Source: Candidatus Kosakonia sp. 282A-S69
GTDB taxonomy: Bacteria > Pseudomonadota > Gammaproteobacteria > Enterobacterales > Enterobacteriaceae
NCBI RefSeq assembly: GCF_029433855.1
Contig: NZ_JAROAU010000004.1
Location: 168,305-232,304, forward strand
DNA length: 64,000 nt
Direction of reading: 5' to 3'
The notes beneath the pieces are model-generated. The model was not told where the DNA came from. It saw nothing but the letters and a program-made list of their open reading frames with translations, and made no database searches. The position numbers were made by a program, and so were the translations under genes. Positions 1-9,554 of the stretch are shown piece by piece (within the stretch, counting starts at the first letter, position 1; the number at the start of each line of letters is the position of its first letter).

Positions 1-882
1 GATGCGCTCCATCGGGCTATCGCCGCGCTCGGTAAAGCAGCGGGTGATGATCGGGAAGAGCGGCTGGAATAGGCCATATTCGCACAGCAGCTGGTAGGTA
101 TCGTAACCGTAACCGGCCTGCAGCAGCTTAAGAGACTCTTCAAACAGACGCGCCGGCGGCACGTCGTTAATTAAGGTTGCCAGACGCGGGATCGGCTCGG
201 CAGTCTCTTCGCTGATCTGCATCCCCAGCTTGGCGGCGAAACGCACCGCGCGCAGCATGCGCACCGGATCTTCACGGTAGCGGGTTTCCGGGTTGCCGAT
301 CAGGCGGATGGTGCCCTCTTGCAGATCGCGCATGCCGCCGACGTAATCACGCACGGTAAAGTCGGCAACGCTGTAATAGAGGCTGTTAATGGTGAAGTCA
401 CGACGCTGGGCATCTTCTTCAATCGAGCCAAAGATGTTGTCGCGTAGCAGCATGCCGTTCTGGCCGCGCTGGGAGATGGTGCGATCGGTTTGCTGATCGT
501 CATGATGACCACGGAAGGTCGCCACCTCGATAATCTCCGGCCCGAACATCACGTGCGCGAGGCGGAAACGGCGACCTACCAGGCGGCAGTTGCGGAACAG
601 CTTACGCACCTGATCCGGCGTCGCGTTCGTGGTGACATCAAAATCTTTTGGTTTTTTGCCCAGCAACAAGTCGCGCACACCGCCGCCTACCAGGTAAGCT
701 TCATAGCCCGCTTTATTCAGACGATAGAGCACTTTGAGCGCATTTTCGCTGATATCTTTGCGGGAAATAGCGTGCTGCTCACGCGGAATAACCGTCATTT
801 GCGGTTTGGTCATTGCCTCAACGGCCATGCTCTCTTCGCGGCTCAGCACCTTGCGGCAAAAATTAGCGACTCGGGTAAAAAT
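1..882 (-). CDS. pcnB: Poly(A) polymerase I, N-terminal part (runs off the left edge)
   Basis: PcnB adds 3' poly(A) tails to RNAs and so promotes their decay; it also controls ColE1-type plasmid copy number. The visible 294 codons cover the class II nucleotidyltransferase head: the segment [22 protein letters not shown], whose DFD carries catalytic aspartates, lies at about 740-660, followed by the RRFRLAHV and [19 protein letters not shown] neck motifs. The C-terminal third lies outside the window. The reading frame continues upstream only to an ATT at 882-880, which aligns with the first residue of the E. coli protein ([16 protein letters not shown]) and has GAGGTG a few bases upstream. E. 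coli pcnB is known to use AUU, so I take this as the start. The gene lies downstream of gluQ on the same strand. Confidence 0.95.
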   Translation of the reverse strand, partial: MFTRVANFCRKVLSREESMAVEAMTKPQMTVIPREQHAISRKDISENALKVLYRLNKAGYEAYLVGGGVRDLLLGKKPKDFDVTTNATPDQVRKLFRNCRLVGRRFRLAHVMFGPEIIEVATFRGHHDDQQTDRTISQRGQNGMLLRDNIFGSIEEDAQRRDFTINSLYYSVADFTVRDYVGGMRDLQEGTIRLIGNPETRYREDPVRMLRAVRFAAKLGMQISEETAEPIPRLATLINDVPPARLFEESLKLLQAGYGYDTYQLLCEYGLFQPLFPIITRCFTERGDSPMERI

Positions 883-940
883 AGTACACCTCGGTAGTGT
901 CAGACGTCATCGGGACAAAAAAATAGCGGCTAATCATAGC

Positions 941-1837
941 TCAGCGCGAAGCATTTGAGAATGCTGTATTCGCATCGCCTGTTACAGGTACGCGTGAAAG
1001 CGACCACTTCGCCACCGCCTTTTCCAGCAGATGCTCAAGGGTGAGATCCTGCCACTCTTTTGTTACATCCTGGTTCAGAAATTGTAAAGCACGGATCAAC
1101 ACAGGACGCGGATCCCCCTCTGGCAGAGCGGGTGCATGGTTCTGTTTGGAGAGCTTATCTCCTTGTTCATTAAGGGCTAATGGCAGATGAACATACTCAG
1201 GTGCCGGCCAGCCTAATTGTTGATAGAGGGAGATGTGCCGCACCGTCGGCGCAATCAGATCCGCCCCGCGCACGATCTCCGTCACACCCTGAAAATGGTC
1301 ATCGACCACCACGGCAAGGTTATAAGCAAATAAGCCATCGCGGCGGTGAATAATAAAATCTTCGCGCGCCAGTTTCTCTTCGGCGACGATGCGTCCCCGC
1401 AGGCGGTCGGTAAATTCCAGCACCGGTCGGTGTTGCAGCAGGCGGACCGCGGCGTTTTCCGGGCCATGATTCAGGGTGCGGCAGTGACCATCGTAGAAAC
1501 CGCCGACGCTTTGAATGCGCGCGCGTGTGCAGGTGCAGAAATAGCTCAGCCCTTCACGGTGCAGCCGTGCCAGCACTTCGCGGTAGGCATCATGCCGGCG
1601 GGACTGCCACAGCACTTCGCCGTCCCACTGCAGGCCGTAGTGTTCCAGCTGGCGCAAAATCCTCTCTGCCGCGCCGGGCACTTCACGAGGAGGATCGATA
1701 TCTTCAATCCGCACGCGCCAGATACCACGCTGCGCGCGGGCTTGCAGATAGCTGCCGAGAGCGGCGATTAACGAACCAAAATGCAGTTCACCGGATGGGG
1801 ATGGCGCAAAGCGCCCGATATAGTGTGATTCAGGCAT
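941..1837 (-). CDS. gluQ: Glutamyl-queuosine tRNA(Asp) synthetase
   Basis: GluQ-RS activates glutamate and attaches it to queuosine at position 34 of tRNA(Asp); it resembles the catalytic half of glutamyl-tRNA synthetase without an anticodon-binding domain. The class I signature is visible as the HIGH-like HFGS in [16 protein letters not shown] near the N-terminus and the KMSKS-like KLSKQN near residue 230. CxC plus later Tyr/Cys residues ([11 protein letters not shown]) form the expected zinc site. An ATG at 1837 gives 298 aa and aligns residue for residue with E. coli MTDTQYIGRF; another in-frame ATG at 1855 would add MFLPVP but neither has a strong ribosome site. The gene follows dksA, separated by a hairpin at 1887-1910. 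Confidence 0.93.
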   Translation of the reverse strand: MPESHYIGRFAPSPSGELHFGSLIAALGSYLQARAQRGIWRVRIEDIDPPREVPGAAERILRQLEHYGLQWDGEVLWQSRRHDAYREVLARLHREGLSYFCTCTRARIQSVGGFYDGHCRTLNHGPENAAVRLLQHRPVLEFTDRLRGRIVAEEKLAREDFIIHRRDGLFAYNLAVVVDDHFQGVTEIVRGADLIAPTVRHISLYQQLGWPAPEYVHLPLALNEQGDKLSKQNHAPALPEGDPRPVLIRALQFLNQDVTKEWQDLTLEHLLEKAVAKWSLSRVPVTGDANTAFSNASR

Positions 1838-1886
1838 AGGGACAGGCAAAAACATACAGAGCGGGCGCGTTCGCCGCCATATAAGA

Positions 1887-1910
1887 GACGCCCCGCATCA
1901 GCGGGGCGTC
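1887..1910 (-). terminator. dksA-gluQ intergenic hairpin terminator
   Basis: A perfect 10-bp stem (GACGCCCCGC / GCGGGGCGTC) with a 4-base loop lies just after the dksA stop. Read on the minus strand it is followed by TCTTAT, a poor uridine tract, so it should be leaky. In Shigella and E. coli a terminator here is known to limit gluQ expression from the dksA promoter. Confidence 0.8.
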
Positions 1911-1927
1911 TTGAGGAATGCCGGGTG

Positions 1928-2383
1928 TTAGCCCGCCATCTGTTTTTCGCGGATTTCCGCCAGGGTTTTGCAGTCGATGCACAGGTCGGCAGTCGGACGC
2001 GCTTCCAGACGACGGATACCAATTTCAACGCCACAGGATTCGCAGAAACCGAAATCTTCGTCTTCTACTTTTTTCAGCGTTTTTTCGATCTTCTTAATCA
2101 GCTTGCGCTCGCGATCGCGGTTACGCAGTTCGAGGCTGAACTCCTCTTCCTGAGCAGCACGGTCAACCGGGTCCGGGAAGTTAGCCGCTTCGTCCTGCAT
2201 GTGCGTAACGGTGCGATCGACTTCATCCCTAAGTTGATTGCGCCATGCTTCAAGAATCCGCTTGAAGTGCGCCAGCTGGGCTTCGTTCATATACTCTTCG
2301 CCCGGCTTCTCTTGATACGGCTCCACCCCAGCGATGGCGAGAATACTCAGGGACGATGTTTTACGGTTTTGCCCTTCTTGCAT
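1928..2383 (-). CDS. dksA: RNA polymerase-binding transcription factor DksA
   Basis: DksA binds the secondary channel of RNA polymerase and, with ppGpp, represses rRNA promoters and activates amino-acid biosynthesis promoters. The 151-aa protein matches E. coli nearly exactly. The coiled-coil tip aspartates are in the DPVDRA segment around residues 71-76, and the four-cysteine zinc finger is intact (C114, C117, C135, C138). The ATG at 2383 is chosen over an in-frame ATG six codons upstream because it has AAGGAG at the right distance and matches the family N-terminus MQEGQNRK. A target of DksA, an rRNA operon promoter, sits at the right end of this window. Confidence 0.98.
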   Translation of the reverse strand: MQEGQNRKTSSLSILAIAGVEPYQEKPGEEYMNEAQLAHFKRILEAWRNQLRDEVDRTVTHMQDEAANFPDPVDRAAQEEEFSLELRNRDRERKLIKKIEKTLKKVEDEDFGFCESCGVEIGIRRLEARPTADLCIDCKTLAEIREKQMAG

Positions 2384-2412
2384 GTTGCTTCTCCTTAACA
2401 CGCACTATCGAT

Positions 2413-2424
2413 CCCCGTACGGGG
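2413..2424. repeat. 12-bp perfect palindrome in the dksA leader
   Basis: CCCCGTACGGGG lies between the predicted dksA promoter and its ribosome site, extended by one more A/T-flanked pair. It could be a protein-binding site or a small hairpin in the 5' leader; function unknown. Confidence 0.6.
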
Positions 2425-2441
2425 GAAAAATCAGGCCGCTA

Positions 2442-2470
2442 TAAATAGCAGATGCTTTTACGGTTGGCAA
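2442..2470 (-). promoter_or_regulatory. Predicted sigma-70 promoter for dksA
   Basis: On the minus strand a -35 TTGCCA (2470-2465) and a -10 TATTTA (2447-2442) are separated by 17 bases, followed by a GC-rich discriminator (TAGCGGCC). The transcript would have a leader of about 55 nt containing the palindrome at 2413-2424. Confidence 0.55.
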
Positions 2471-2555
2471 ATATCCATACGTAACACTTGACAACCCTGT
2501 GAAGAAAAGCGTATTTGCGCACGCGACCAAATCACTTATTCGTCAGGCGCTTGCC

Positions 2556-3260
2556 TTAAAGCGAGAACGGTAGCGGCAAGCTAAGACTCATATTATCGGC
2601 AGAAAGTTCCGCTTTATAAGCAATAACTTCCACCCCCTTTTGTTGCGCTTCACTCAATAATCGTGCGTATTCCCCATCAATATGGCGCGCGGGTGCGAAA
2701 TGTTCAACGGCAGAGTGCAGAATGGCGAACAAGATCACCGCACGGTCACCGTTGGCCGCAACGCTCATCAACTCCCGTAAATGCTTCTGCCCGCGCAGTG
2801 TGACCGCATCCGGGAAATAGCCTGACTGCTGCTCGGCGAGCGTGACCGATTTCACTTCAATATAGCAGTTGCGGCGATCCTCTGCCTGTAACAGAAAATC
2901 AATTCTGCTGCGCTCCGCACCATATTTCACTTCGCTTTTCAGCGCGCTATAGCCCGTTAACTCAGGCAGGCGATCCGCGATAATGGCCTCTTTCGTCAAC
3001 ATATTTGCCCGCTGAGTATTAACGCAAATAAACGCGCCCTGCTGCGTTTCAGTTAATTCCCAGGTGTGGGCATATTTGCGCTTGAGATTGGTTGAGGTGG
3101 AGTACCAGACCCGATCGCCAGGCGTCGCGCAGCCGGTCATCGCGCCGGTATTGGGGCAGTGCAGCGTCAGGGTTTCGCCTTCGGGCGTCACCACATCCGC
3201 CAGAAAACGCTTATAGCGCGTCACCAGCGTGGCGGATTGTAACGGCGGGGTGAATTCCAT
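2556..3260 (-). CDS. sfsA: Sugar fermentation stimulation protein SfsA
   Basis: SfsA is a conserved nucleic-acid-binding protein first found because its overexpression lets E. coli ferment maltose in certain mutants; its molecular role is still unclear. The 234 residues match the family length. The N-terminal part ([23 protein letters not shown]) is the OB-like region and the C-terminal part contains a nuclease-like core (RIDFLL...[10 protein letters not shown]) reminiscent of the D...ExK motif of restriction-type folds. An AAGGAAGAG ribosome site lies directly before the ATG at 3260. It lies upstream of dksA on the same strand, as in E. coli, separated by the dksA promoter region. Confidence 0.95.
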   Translation of the reverse strand: MEFTPPLQSATLVTRYKRFLADVVTPEGETLTLHCPNTGAMTGCATPGDRVWYSTSTNLKRKYAHTWELTETQQGAFICVNTQRANMLTKEAIIADRLPELTGYSALKSEVKYGAERSRIDFLLQAEDRRNCYIEVKSVTLAEQQSGYFPDAVTLRGQKHLRELMSVAANGDRAVILFAILHSAVEHFAPARHIDGEYARLLSEAQQKGVEVIAYKAELSADNMSLSLPLPFSL

Positions 3261-3374
3261 ATCTCTTCCTTAATGTTTGTGGCTTGCTAAGCGGCGTCTT
3301 GCAGCGTGAAGATGCTCTGGCTCGTGCGCCGCGTATTCACACGCAGCGAAAGACTCTATAACCCGGAGCATGAT

Positions 3375-3887
3375 ATGTCAGCTTTTACGCTCGTCAGACA
3401 CACCCCGATATGGGTGTGGGTGCTTTTTCTCTTCCTTATTAAGCGCGGCATCAGCGCGCTCTCCGATCGGCAAATGTCGCTCAGACGCCTTTTTCTGTTG
3501 CCCCTGCTGTTTCTGGTCTGGGGCATCTGGAGCCTGCGCCAGGAGTTTCACTTAAGCGCTGCCTCCATAAGCGGGCTGGCCGCAGGGCTGCTGATCGGTA
3601 CGGCCGCGGGCTGGATGCTGTGGCGCAACCAGCCGCGCTTACAGAACGCGGCGGATAAGCATCAGATTATTCGGCCCGGTACGCCGTTGACCCTGATTCT
3701 GATTGTTATCGCCTTTAGCGTGAAGTATGGCCTGACGGCGTGGCTTTTTATGCACCCGCAGCTGCATCAATCGGCGACGTATAGCCTGCAATTTGGGTTT
3801 ATCACCGGTGTATTGGACGGCCTTTTCTGGGGGGGAACGCTGAATCTCTTCCTCGCCTGGCGGCGCGAGGCCGTTACTCGCCGCTAA
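3375..3887 (+). CDS. Uncharacterised small polytopic membrane protein
   Basis: I do not recognise a function. The 170-aa product is strongly hydrophobic with about five membrane segments, near residues 11-28, 39-54, 62-83, 104-126 and 135-160, separated by short basic loops, and ends in a basic tail (RREAVTRR). There is no signal peptide, enzyme motif or ligand-binding motif that I can name; it may belong to one of the DUF families of small enterobacterial membrane proteins (possibly DUF6622). The ATG at 3375 is preferred over an in-frame ATG at 3306 because GGAG lies six bases upstream and the longer form starts with an unlikely basic stretch. The gene is absent from this position in E. coli K-12. 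Its 3' end overlaps the 3' end of convergent thpR by 14 bp. Confidence 0.75.
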   Translation: MSAFTLVRHTPIWVWVLFLFLIKRGISALSDRQMSLRRLFLLPLLFLVWGIWSLRQEFHLSAASISGLAAGLLIGTAAGWMLWRNQPRLQNAADKHQIIRPGTPLTLILIVIAFSVKYGLTAWLFMHPQLHQSATYSLQFGFITGVLDGLFWGGTLNLFLAWRREAVTRR

Positions 3888-4407
3888 GGGACCAGCGCTT
3901 GAGGGCGGTGTAACGGGTGCGCCCATTAAGAAACTGCGACTCATAGAGCGCGAACTCAGTGACCGGAAATGACCAGCGAAAACCCGGCGGCGGCAGCGAG
4001 ACCGCGTGGCTGGCGTCGCGCAGCAGCGTGATGTGCGGGTGAAAAGGCTGCGGGCTTTGATAGCAGCCGCTGCGGGCTGCCTGCGCGCGCAGCATATCTG
4101 CAAGTTGTAATAATCCGCGCGGCGGCTGGCGGGAACCGAGCCACACCACGCGCGAGCGCAGCCACTGCCCGGCATCATCCAGCGTCAGCGTAAAGCCGGG
4201 CTGGCGAATGCGCCCGGCAAGCGTCTCCAGCGCCTTCTGTTTCTCAGCGCTGATATCGCCCAGAAAGGCCAGCGTCAGATGCAAATTGGCGGCGGCGATT
4301 GGCCGTCCCGCTTGCGGGGCGAAGTGCTGCGCGCGCCACTGCACCAGTTGGGTCTGGAGATCGGCGGGCAGTTCAATGGCAAAAAAGAGCCTTTTTGATG
4401 CGGGCAT
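3874..4407 (-). CDS. thpR: RNA 2',3'-cyclic phosphodiesterase (2H family)
   Basis: ThpR (formerly LigT) hydrolyses RNA 2',3'-cyclic phosphate ends to 2'-phosphate and can also ligate tRNA half molecules in vitro. The two catalytic HxTx motifs of the 2H phosphoesterase superfamily are present: HLTL in AANLHLTLAFLGDI near residue 43 and HITL in FHPHITLLRD near residue 125. Length (177 aa) is normal. It is transcribed away from hrpB, whose start lies about 70 bp to the right, and it converges on the extra membrane-protein gene with a 14-bp overlap of the coding ends. Confidence 0.93.
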   Translation of the reverse strand: MPASKRLFFAIELPADLQTQLVQWRAQHFAPQAGRPIAAANLHLTLAFLGDISAEKQKALETLAGRIRQPGFTLTLDDAGQWLRSRVVWLGSRQPPRGLLQLADMLRAQAARSGCYQSPQPFHPHITLLRDASHAVSLPPPGFRWSFPVTEFALYESQFLNGRTRYTALKRWSLSGE

Positions 4408-4437
4408 AGTGTGCTCGAAGTCAAGAATATGTGGGGA

Positions 4438-4446
4438 TGGTATACT
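4438..4446 (+). promoter_or_regulatory. Predicted extended -10 promoter for hrpB
   Basis: TGGTATACT is a perfect extended -10 (TGn followed by TATACT) about 34 bp before the hrpB GTG. No good -35 is visible 17 bases upstream, which is acceptable for an extended -10 promoter. Confidence 0.45.
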
Positions 4447-4479
4447 GCGGCTCCTCTTCTGTTAACCCCTGGAGCGTTT

Positions 4480-6909
4480 GTGTCCTTACTGCCGGTTGCC
4501 GCCGTTCTGCCCGATCTTCTCTCTGCGCTGAAAAAGGCGCCCCAGGTGCTGCTGAGCGCCCCGACCGGTGCCGGGAAATCGACCTGGCTGCCGCTGCAAC
4601 TGCTGCAACAGGGCGCGGTCGAAGGAAAAATCTTGCTGCTCGAGCCGCGACGGCTGGCGGCGCGCAACGTTGCCCAACGGTTGGCGGAACTTCTTAATGA
4701 GCAACCCGGTGACACCGTGGGTTACCGCATGCGCGCCGACACCTGCGTCGGCCCGAATACCCGCCTTGAAGTGGTCACCGAAGGGATCCTTACTCGCCTG
4801 ATCCAACACGATCCGGAGCTTAACGGTGTCGGGCTGGTGATTCTGGATGAGTTTCATGAGCGCAGCCTGCAGGCCGATCTTGCGCTGGCGCTGCTGCTTG
4901 ATGTGCAGCAGGGGCTGCGGGACGATCTGAAACTCCTGATTATGTCCGCGACACTGGATAATGACCGCCTACAGTCGCTGTTGCCGGACGCACCAGCGAT
5001 CGTCTCCGAAGGGCGCGCGTTCCCGGTTGAACAGCGCTACCAGTCGCTGCCCGCTCATCAGCGCTTCGATGAAGGGGTGGCGCAGGCCACGGCTGAGCTG
5101 TTGCGCAGCGAGTCCGGTTCGCTGCTGCTCTTTTTGCCGGGTGTCGGCGAGATCCAGCGCGTGCAGGAGCAGCTCGCTTCGCGCATCGGCAGCGATGTGC
5201 TGCTCTGCCCACTGTATGGCGCGCTGCCGTTAAGCGAACAGCGCAAAGCGATTCTGCCTGCGCCTGCTGGCAAGCGAAAAGTGGTGCTGGCGACCAATAT
5301 TGCCGAAACCAGCCTGACCATCGAAGGGATCCGGCTGGTGGTGGACAGCGCGCAGGAGCGCGTTGCCCGTTTTGATGCCCGCAGCGGCTTAACGCGCCTG
5401 GTTACTCAGCGCATCAGCGTGGCGTCGATGACCCAGCGTGCCGGACGCGCCGGGCGTCTGGAGCCGGGCATTTGTCTGCATCTGATCGCCAAAGAGCAGG
5501 CGGAGCGCGCAGCGGCGCAGAGCAGCCCGGAGATCGTCAATAGCGATCTCTCCGGCCTGTTGATGGAGTTGTTACAGTGGGGCTGCCAGGATGCTGCGCA
5601 GCTCACCTGGCTGGATCAGCCGCCTGAGGCTAACCTGGCGGCGGCGCGCAGGCTGCTGACGCAACTGCGTGCGCTGGAAGAGGGGCGTTTAACCCCGTTT
5701 GGTATGAAAATGGCGACGCTCGGTAACGATCCGCGTCTGGCGGCAATGCTTTCGGCCGCGCGGGGAGATGATGAGATTGCCACCGCGGCGAAGCTGGCGG
5801 CGATCCTCGAAGAGCCGCCGCGCGGCGGTAATAGCGATTTGAGCGCCGCCTTTTCGCGCCAGCAGGGGAACTGGCAGCAGCGCGCGCGCCAGCTGGCACG
5901 CAGGCTGAAGAGCAGCAGCGGCGAAGCGGATAACCGCGCAATGGCCCCACTTCTGGCCTGCGCATTTGCCGATCGTATCGCGCGCCGACGCGGTCAGCAG
6001 GGGCGGTATCAATTAGCGAATGGCTTAGGCGCGACGCTGGATGCCGATGATGCGCTAAACCGACACGAATGGCTGCTCGCGCCATTGCTGTTGCAGGGGA
6101 GCCAGTCGCCGGATGCGCGTATTTTACTGGCCCTGCCGCTGGATATCGACGCGCTTGTTGCCCAATCTCCGCAGCTGGTTACCCACTCCGACAGCGTCGA
6201 GTGGGACGAAACGCTCGGCACCCTGAAAGCATTTCGCCGTCGGCAGATCGGGCAACTGACGCTGAGCGCCCAGCCGCTGGCGAAGCCCTCTGAAGAGGAG
6301 CTGCACCGGGCGATGCTAAACGGTATTCGCGAAAAAGGATTGCGGGTGCTGAACTGGACAAGCGAAGCGGCGCAGTATCGTTTACGCTTACTCTGCGCCG
6401 CGAAATGGCTGCCGGAGTTCGACTGGCCCGCCGTTGATGACGCATCGCTGCTCAACACTCTTGAGGAGTGGCTGCTGCCGCAAATGGGCGGCATTCGTTC
6501 CCTGCGCGATTTGCAGACCCTTGATGTAGGGCAGGCGTTGCAGCAGGCGCTGCCGTGGTCGTTGCGTCAACGGCTGGATAGTGAGCTGCCTGGGCATTAC
6601 ACTGTGCCGACCGGAAGCCGGATAGCCATCCGATATCATGAAGATAACCCGCCTGCGCTGGCGGTGCGGATGCAGGAGATGTTCGGCGAAGCCACCACCC
6701 CAACGATTGCGCAGGGGCGTGTGGCGCTGGTGCTGGAGCTGCTTTCGCCTGCCCAGCGGCCCCTGCAAATTACGCGTGATTTAGGCGCGTTCTGGGCCGG
6801 AACCTACCGCGAGGTGCAAAAAGAGATGAAGGGGCGCTATCCCAAACATGTCTGGCCGGACGATCCGGCGAACACCGCGCCGACGCGGCGAACGAAAAAG
6901 TATTCATAG
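4480..6909 (+). CDS. hrpB: ATP-dependent DEAH-type RNA helicase HrpB
   Basis: HrpB is a DExH-box helicase of the HrpA/HrpB class; its physiological substrate in enterobacteria is not settled. Motif I (APTGAGKST), motif Ia (LEPRRLAARN), motif II (DEFHERS), motif III (MSATL), the ATNIAETSLTI segment and motif VI (QRAGRAGR) appear in order in the N-terminal half. The C-terminal half holds the HrpB-specific domain ending in KGRYPKHVWPDDPANTAPTRRTKKYS. The GTG at 4480 with TGGAG upstream gives 809 aa and matches the E. coli N-terminus (FVSxLPVAAVLP); the frame is open further upstream but that region carries the promoter. Confidence 0.95.
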   Translation: MSLLPVAAVLPDLLSALKKAPQVLLSAPTGAGKSTWLPLQLLQQGAVEGKILLLEPRRLAARNVAQRLAELLNEQPGDTVGYRMRADTCVGPNTRLEVVTEGILTRLIQHDPELNGVGLVILDEFHERSLQADLALALLLDVQQGLRDDLKLLIMSATLDNDRLQSLLPDAPAIVSEGRAFPVEQRYQSLPAHQRFDEGVAQATAELLRSESGSLLLFLPGVGEIQRVQEQLASRIGSDVLLCPLYGALPLSEQRKAILPAPAGKRKVVLATNIAETSLTIEGIRLVVDSAQERVARFDARSGLTRLVTQRISVASMTQRAGRAGRLEPGICLHLIAKEQAERAAAQSSPEIVNSDLSGLLMELLQWGCQDAAQLTWLDQPPEANLAAARRLLTQLRALEEGRLTPFGMKMATLGNDPRLAAMLSAARGDDEIATAAKLAAILEEPPRGGNSDLSAAFSRQQGNWQQRARQLARRLKSSSGEADNRAMAPLLACAFADRIARRRGQQGRYQLANGLGATLDADDALNRHEWLLAPLLLQGSQSPDARILLALPLDIDALVAQSPQLVTHSDSVEWDETLGTLKAFRRRQIGQLTLSAQPLAKPSEEELHRAMLNGIREKGLRVLNWTSEAAQYRLRLLCAAKWLPEFDWPAVDDASLLNTLEEWLLPQMGGIRSLRDLQTLDVGQALQQALPWSLRQRLDSELPGHYTVPTGSRIAIRYHEDNPPALAVRMQEMFGEATTPTIAQGRVALVLELLSPAQRPLQITRDLGAFWAGTYREVQKEMKGRYPKHVWPDDPANTAPTRRTKKYS

Positions 6910-7026
6910 TGCTGATGCGTATAGCGTCTTTCAGCAGTGGTATAAATTGAGAGAGTTCTTCTTCTGCCTGTGGGCCGAAGAGCTGAGAATCGGGCCCTTG
7001 CGCCTGAACGTTGCGGAGAGTAAAGC

Positions 7027-9546
7027 ATGGCGGGGAATGACCGCGAGCCAATTGGACGCAAGGGGAAACCTGCGCGCCCGGCAAAAGAGAAAATCAGTCG
7101 TCGTCGCGTTCGTGATGAAGAGTATGACGAATACGATGATGAAGAGGAAAACGCAGTGCCGAAAAAGGGAAGAGGCAGAGGCAAAAAGCCCCGCGGTAAA
7201 CGCGGCTGGTTCTGGCTGCTGCTGAAAATTTTCATTGTTTGCGCAGTGCTGTTTGCCATTTATGGCGTCTATCTGGATCAGAAAATCCGCGCCCGTATCG
7301 ACGGTAAAGTGTGGCAGCTGCCCGCCGCGGTCTATGGCCGTATGGTCAACCTCGAGCCGGATATGGCCATCAGCAAAAATGAGATGGTCAAGCTGCTGGA
7401 GGCGACACAGTACCGCGAAGTGACGAAGATGACGCGTCCCGGTGAGTTCACCGTGCAGGCGAAAAGCATCGAGATGATCCGTCGTCCCTTTGATTTCCCG
7501 GACAGCAAAGAGGGCCAAGTGCGCGCGCGTCTGACCTTTGACGGCGATCGCCTGGAGACGATTGAGAATATGGACAGCAACCGCCAGTTCGGTTTCTTCC
7601 GCCTCGATCCGCGCTTGATTACCATGCTCTCTTCGCCGAACGGCGAGCAGCGCCTGTTCGTGGCGCGTAACGGCTTCCCGGATCTGCTGGTCGACACGCT
7701 GCTGGCGACGGAAGACCGCCACTTCTACGAGCATGACGGCATCAGCTTCTACTCGATTGGCCGTGCGGTGCTGGCGAACCTCACCGCAGGGCGTACGGTG
7801 CAGGGGGCAAGTACGCTGACCCAGCAGCTGGTGAAAAACCTCTTCCTGAGCAGCGAGCGCTCCTACTGGCGTAAAGCCAACGAAGCCTACATGGCGCTGA
7901 TCATGGATGCCCGCTACAGCAAGGATCGCATCCTTGAACTCTACATGAACGAGGTTTACCTCGGTCAGAGCGGCGATAACGAAATCCGCGGTTTCCCGCT
8001 GGCGAGCCTCTACTACTTTGGCCGTCCGGTTGAAGAGCTGAGTCTCGATCAGCAGGCGCTGCTGGTGGGGATGGTAAAAGGGGCGTCGATCTACAACCCG
8101 TGGCGTAACCCGAAACTGGCTCTTGAGCGCCGTAACCTGGTGCTGCGTCTGCTGCAGCAGCAGAGCGTGATTGACCAGGAGCTGTATGACATGCTCAGCG
8201 CGCGTCCGCTCGGCGTACAGCCGCGCGGCGGGGTGATCTCACCTCAGCCAGCGTTTATGCAGATGGTGCGCCAGGAGTTGCAGAGCAAACTTGGCGATAA
8301 GGTAAAAGATCTCTCCGGCGTGAAGATCTTCACCACCTTTGACTCGGTGGCGCAGGATGCTGCCGAAAAAGCGGCGGTGGAAGGTATTCCGCTGTTGATC
8401 AAACAGCGCAAGCTGTCGGATCTGGAAACCGCGATGGTGGTGGTCGATCGCTACACCGGTGAAGTGCGCGCGATGGTGGGCGGTGCGACACCGCAGTTTG
8501 CCGGTTATAACCGTGCCATGCAGGCGCGTCGCTCTATCGGCTCGCTGGCGAAACCGGCGACCTACCTGACGGCGCTGAGCCAGCCCAACACCTATCGCCT
8601 GAACACCTGGATTGCGGATGCGCCGATTTCGCTGCGCCTCTCCAACGGCCAGGTGTGGTCGCCGCAGAACGACGATCGCCGCTTCAGCGGTCAGGTGATG
8701 CTGGTGGATGCGCTGACGCGCTCAATGAACGTACCGACCGTTAACCTCGGCATGGCGGTAGGCTTACCGGCCGTCACGGAGACCTGGGAGAAACTCGGTG
8801 CGCCGAAGAACCAGCTGAACGGCATGCCGTCAATGCTGCTGGGTGCGCTCAACCTGACGCCGATTGAAGTGGCACAGGCCTTCCAGACCATCGCCAGCGG
8901 CGGTAACCGCGCGCAACTCTCCGCGCTGCGTTCGGTGATTGCTGAAGATGGTACGGTGCTCTATCAGAGCTACCCGCAGGCGGAACGTGTGGTGCCTGCT
9001 CAGGCGGCATACATGACGCTGTGGACCATGCAGCAGGTGGTCCAGCGCGGAACGGGTCGCCAGCTTGGCGCGAAGTATCCGGGTCTGCACCTGGCGGGGA
9101 AAACGGGTACGACCAACAACAACGTCGATACCTGGTTTGCCGGCATCGACGGGCGTGAAGTGACCATCACCTGGGTTGGCCGCGATAATAACCAGCCGAC
9201 CAAGCTGTATGGTGCCAGCGGCGCAATGGCGATTTACCAGCGTTATCTGCAAAACCAGTCGCCGATCCCGCTGGATCTGACGCCGCCGGAGGACATCACC
9301 AACATGGGCGTTGATGATATGGGTAACTTTATCTGCGGCGGCGGCGGTGTACGTCAGTTGCCGGTCTGGACTACCAATCCGGATGCGCTGTGTCAGCAAA
9401 GCCAGATGATGCAGCCGCAAACGGGCAACCCGTTCGATCAGTCGACGCAACCGCAACAGCAGCAGCCGCAACAACAACAGCCGCAGCAGGAGCAGAAGAG
9501 CGATGGTGTAGCGGGCTGGATTAAAGAGATGTTCGGCAGCAACTAG
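7027..9546 (+). CDS. mrcB: Bifunctional penicillin-binding protein 1b
   Basis: PBP1b polymerises lipid II into glycan strands and cross-links the peptides in the periplasm, activated by the lipoprotein LpoB. A very charged cytoplasmic tail (Asp/Glu/Tyr-rich near residues 30-42) precedes one membrane segment at about 60-80, the UB2H domain, the GT51 domain with catalytic Glu in [10 protein letters not shown] and the [10 protein letters not shown] motif, and the transpeptidase domain with SIGSLAKP (SxxK), SMN and KTGTT. The C-terminus is Gln/Pro-rich (about residues 805-822). Length 839 aa, slightly shorter than E. coli 844. E. coli makes a shorter gamma form from an internal Met46; the equivalent codon here is a GTG (residue 44) preceded by AGAGGA. 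Confidence 0.97.
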   Translation: MAGNDREPIGRKGKPARPAKEKISRRRVRDEEYDEYDDEEENAVPKKGRGRGKKPRGKRGWFWLLLKIFIVCAVLFAIYGVYLDQKIRARIDGKVWQLPAAVYGRMVNLEPDMAISKNEMVKLLEATQYREVTKMTRPGEFTVQAKSIEMIRRPFDFPDSKEGQVRARLTFDGDRLETIENMDSNRQFGFFRLDPRLITMLSSPNGEQRLFVARNGFPDLLVDTLLATEDRHFYEHDGISFYSIGRAVLANLTAGRTVQGASTLTQQLVKNLFLSSERSYWRKANEAYMALIMDARYSKDRILELYMNEVYLGQSGDNEIRGFPLASLYYFGRPVEELSLDQQALLVGMVKGASIYNPWRNPKLALERRNLVLRLLQQQSVIDQELYDMLSARPLGVQPRGGVISPQPAFMQMVRQELQSKLGDKVKDLSGVKIFTTFDSVAQDAAEKAAVEGIPLLIKQRKLSDLETAMVVVDRYTGEVRAMVGGATPQFAGYNRAMQARRSIGSLAKPATYLTALSQPNTYRLNTWIADAPISLRLSNGQVWSPQNDDRRFSGQVMLVDALTRSMNVPTVNLGMAVGLPAVTETWEKLGAPKNQLNGMPSMLLGALNLTPIEVAQAFQTIASGGNRAQLSALRSVIAEDGTVLYQSYPQAERVVPAQAAYMTLWTMQQVVQRGTGRQLGAKYPGLHLAGKTGTTNNNVDTWFAGIDGREVTITWVGRDNNQPTKLYGASGAMAIYQRYLQNQSPIPLDLTPPEDITNMGVDDMGNFICGGGGVRQLPVWTTNPDALCQQSQMMQPQTGNPFDQSTQPQQQQPQQQQPQQEQKSDGVAGWIKEMFGSN

Positions 9547-9554
9547 TGATAAAA

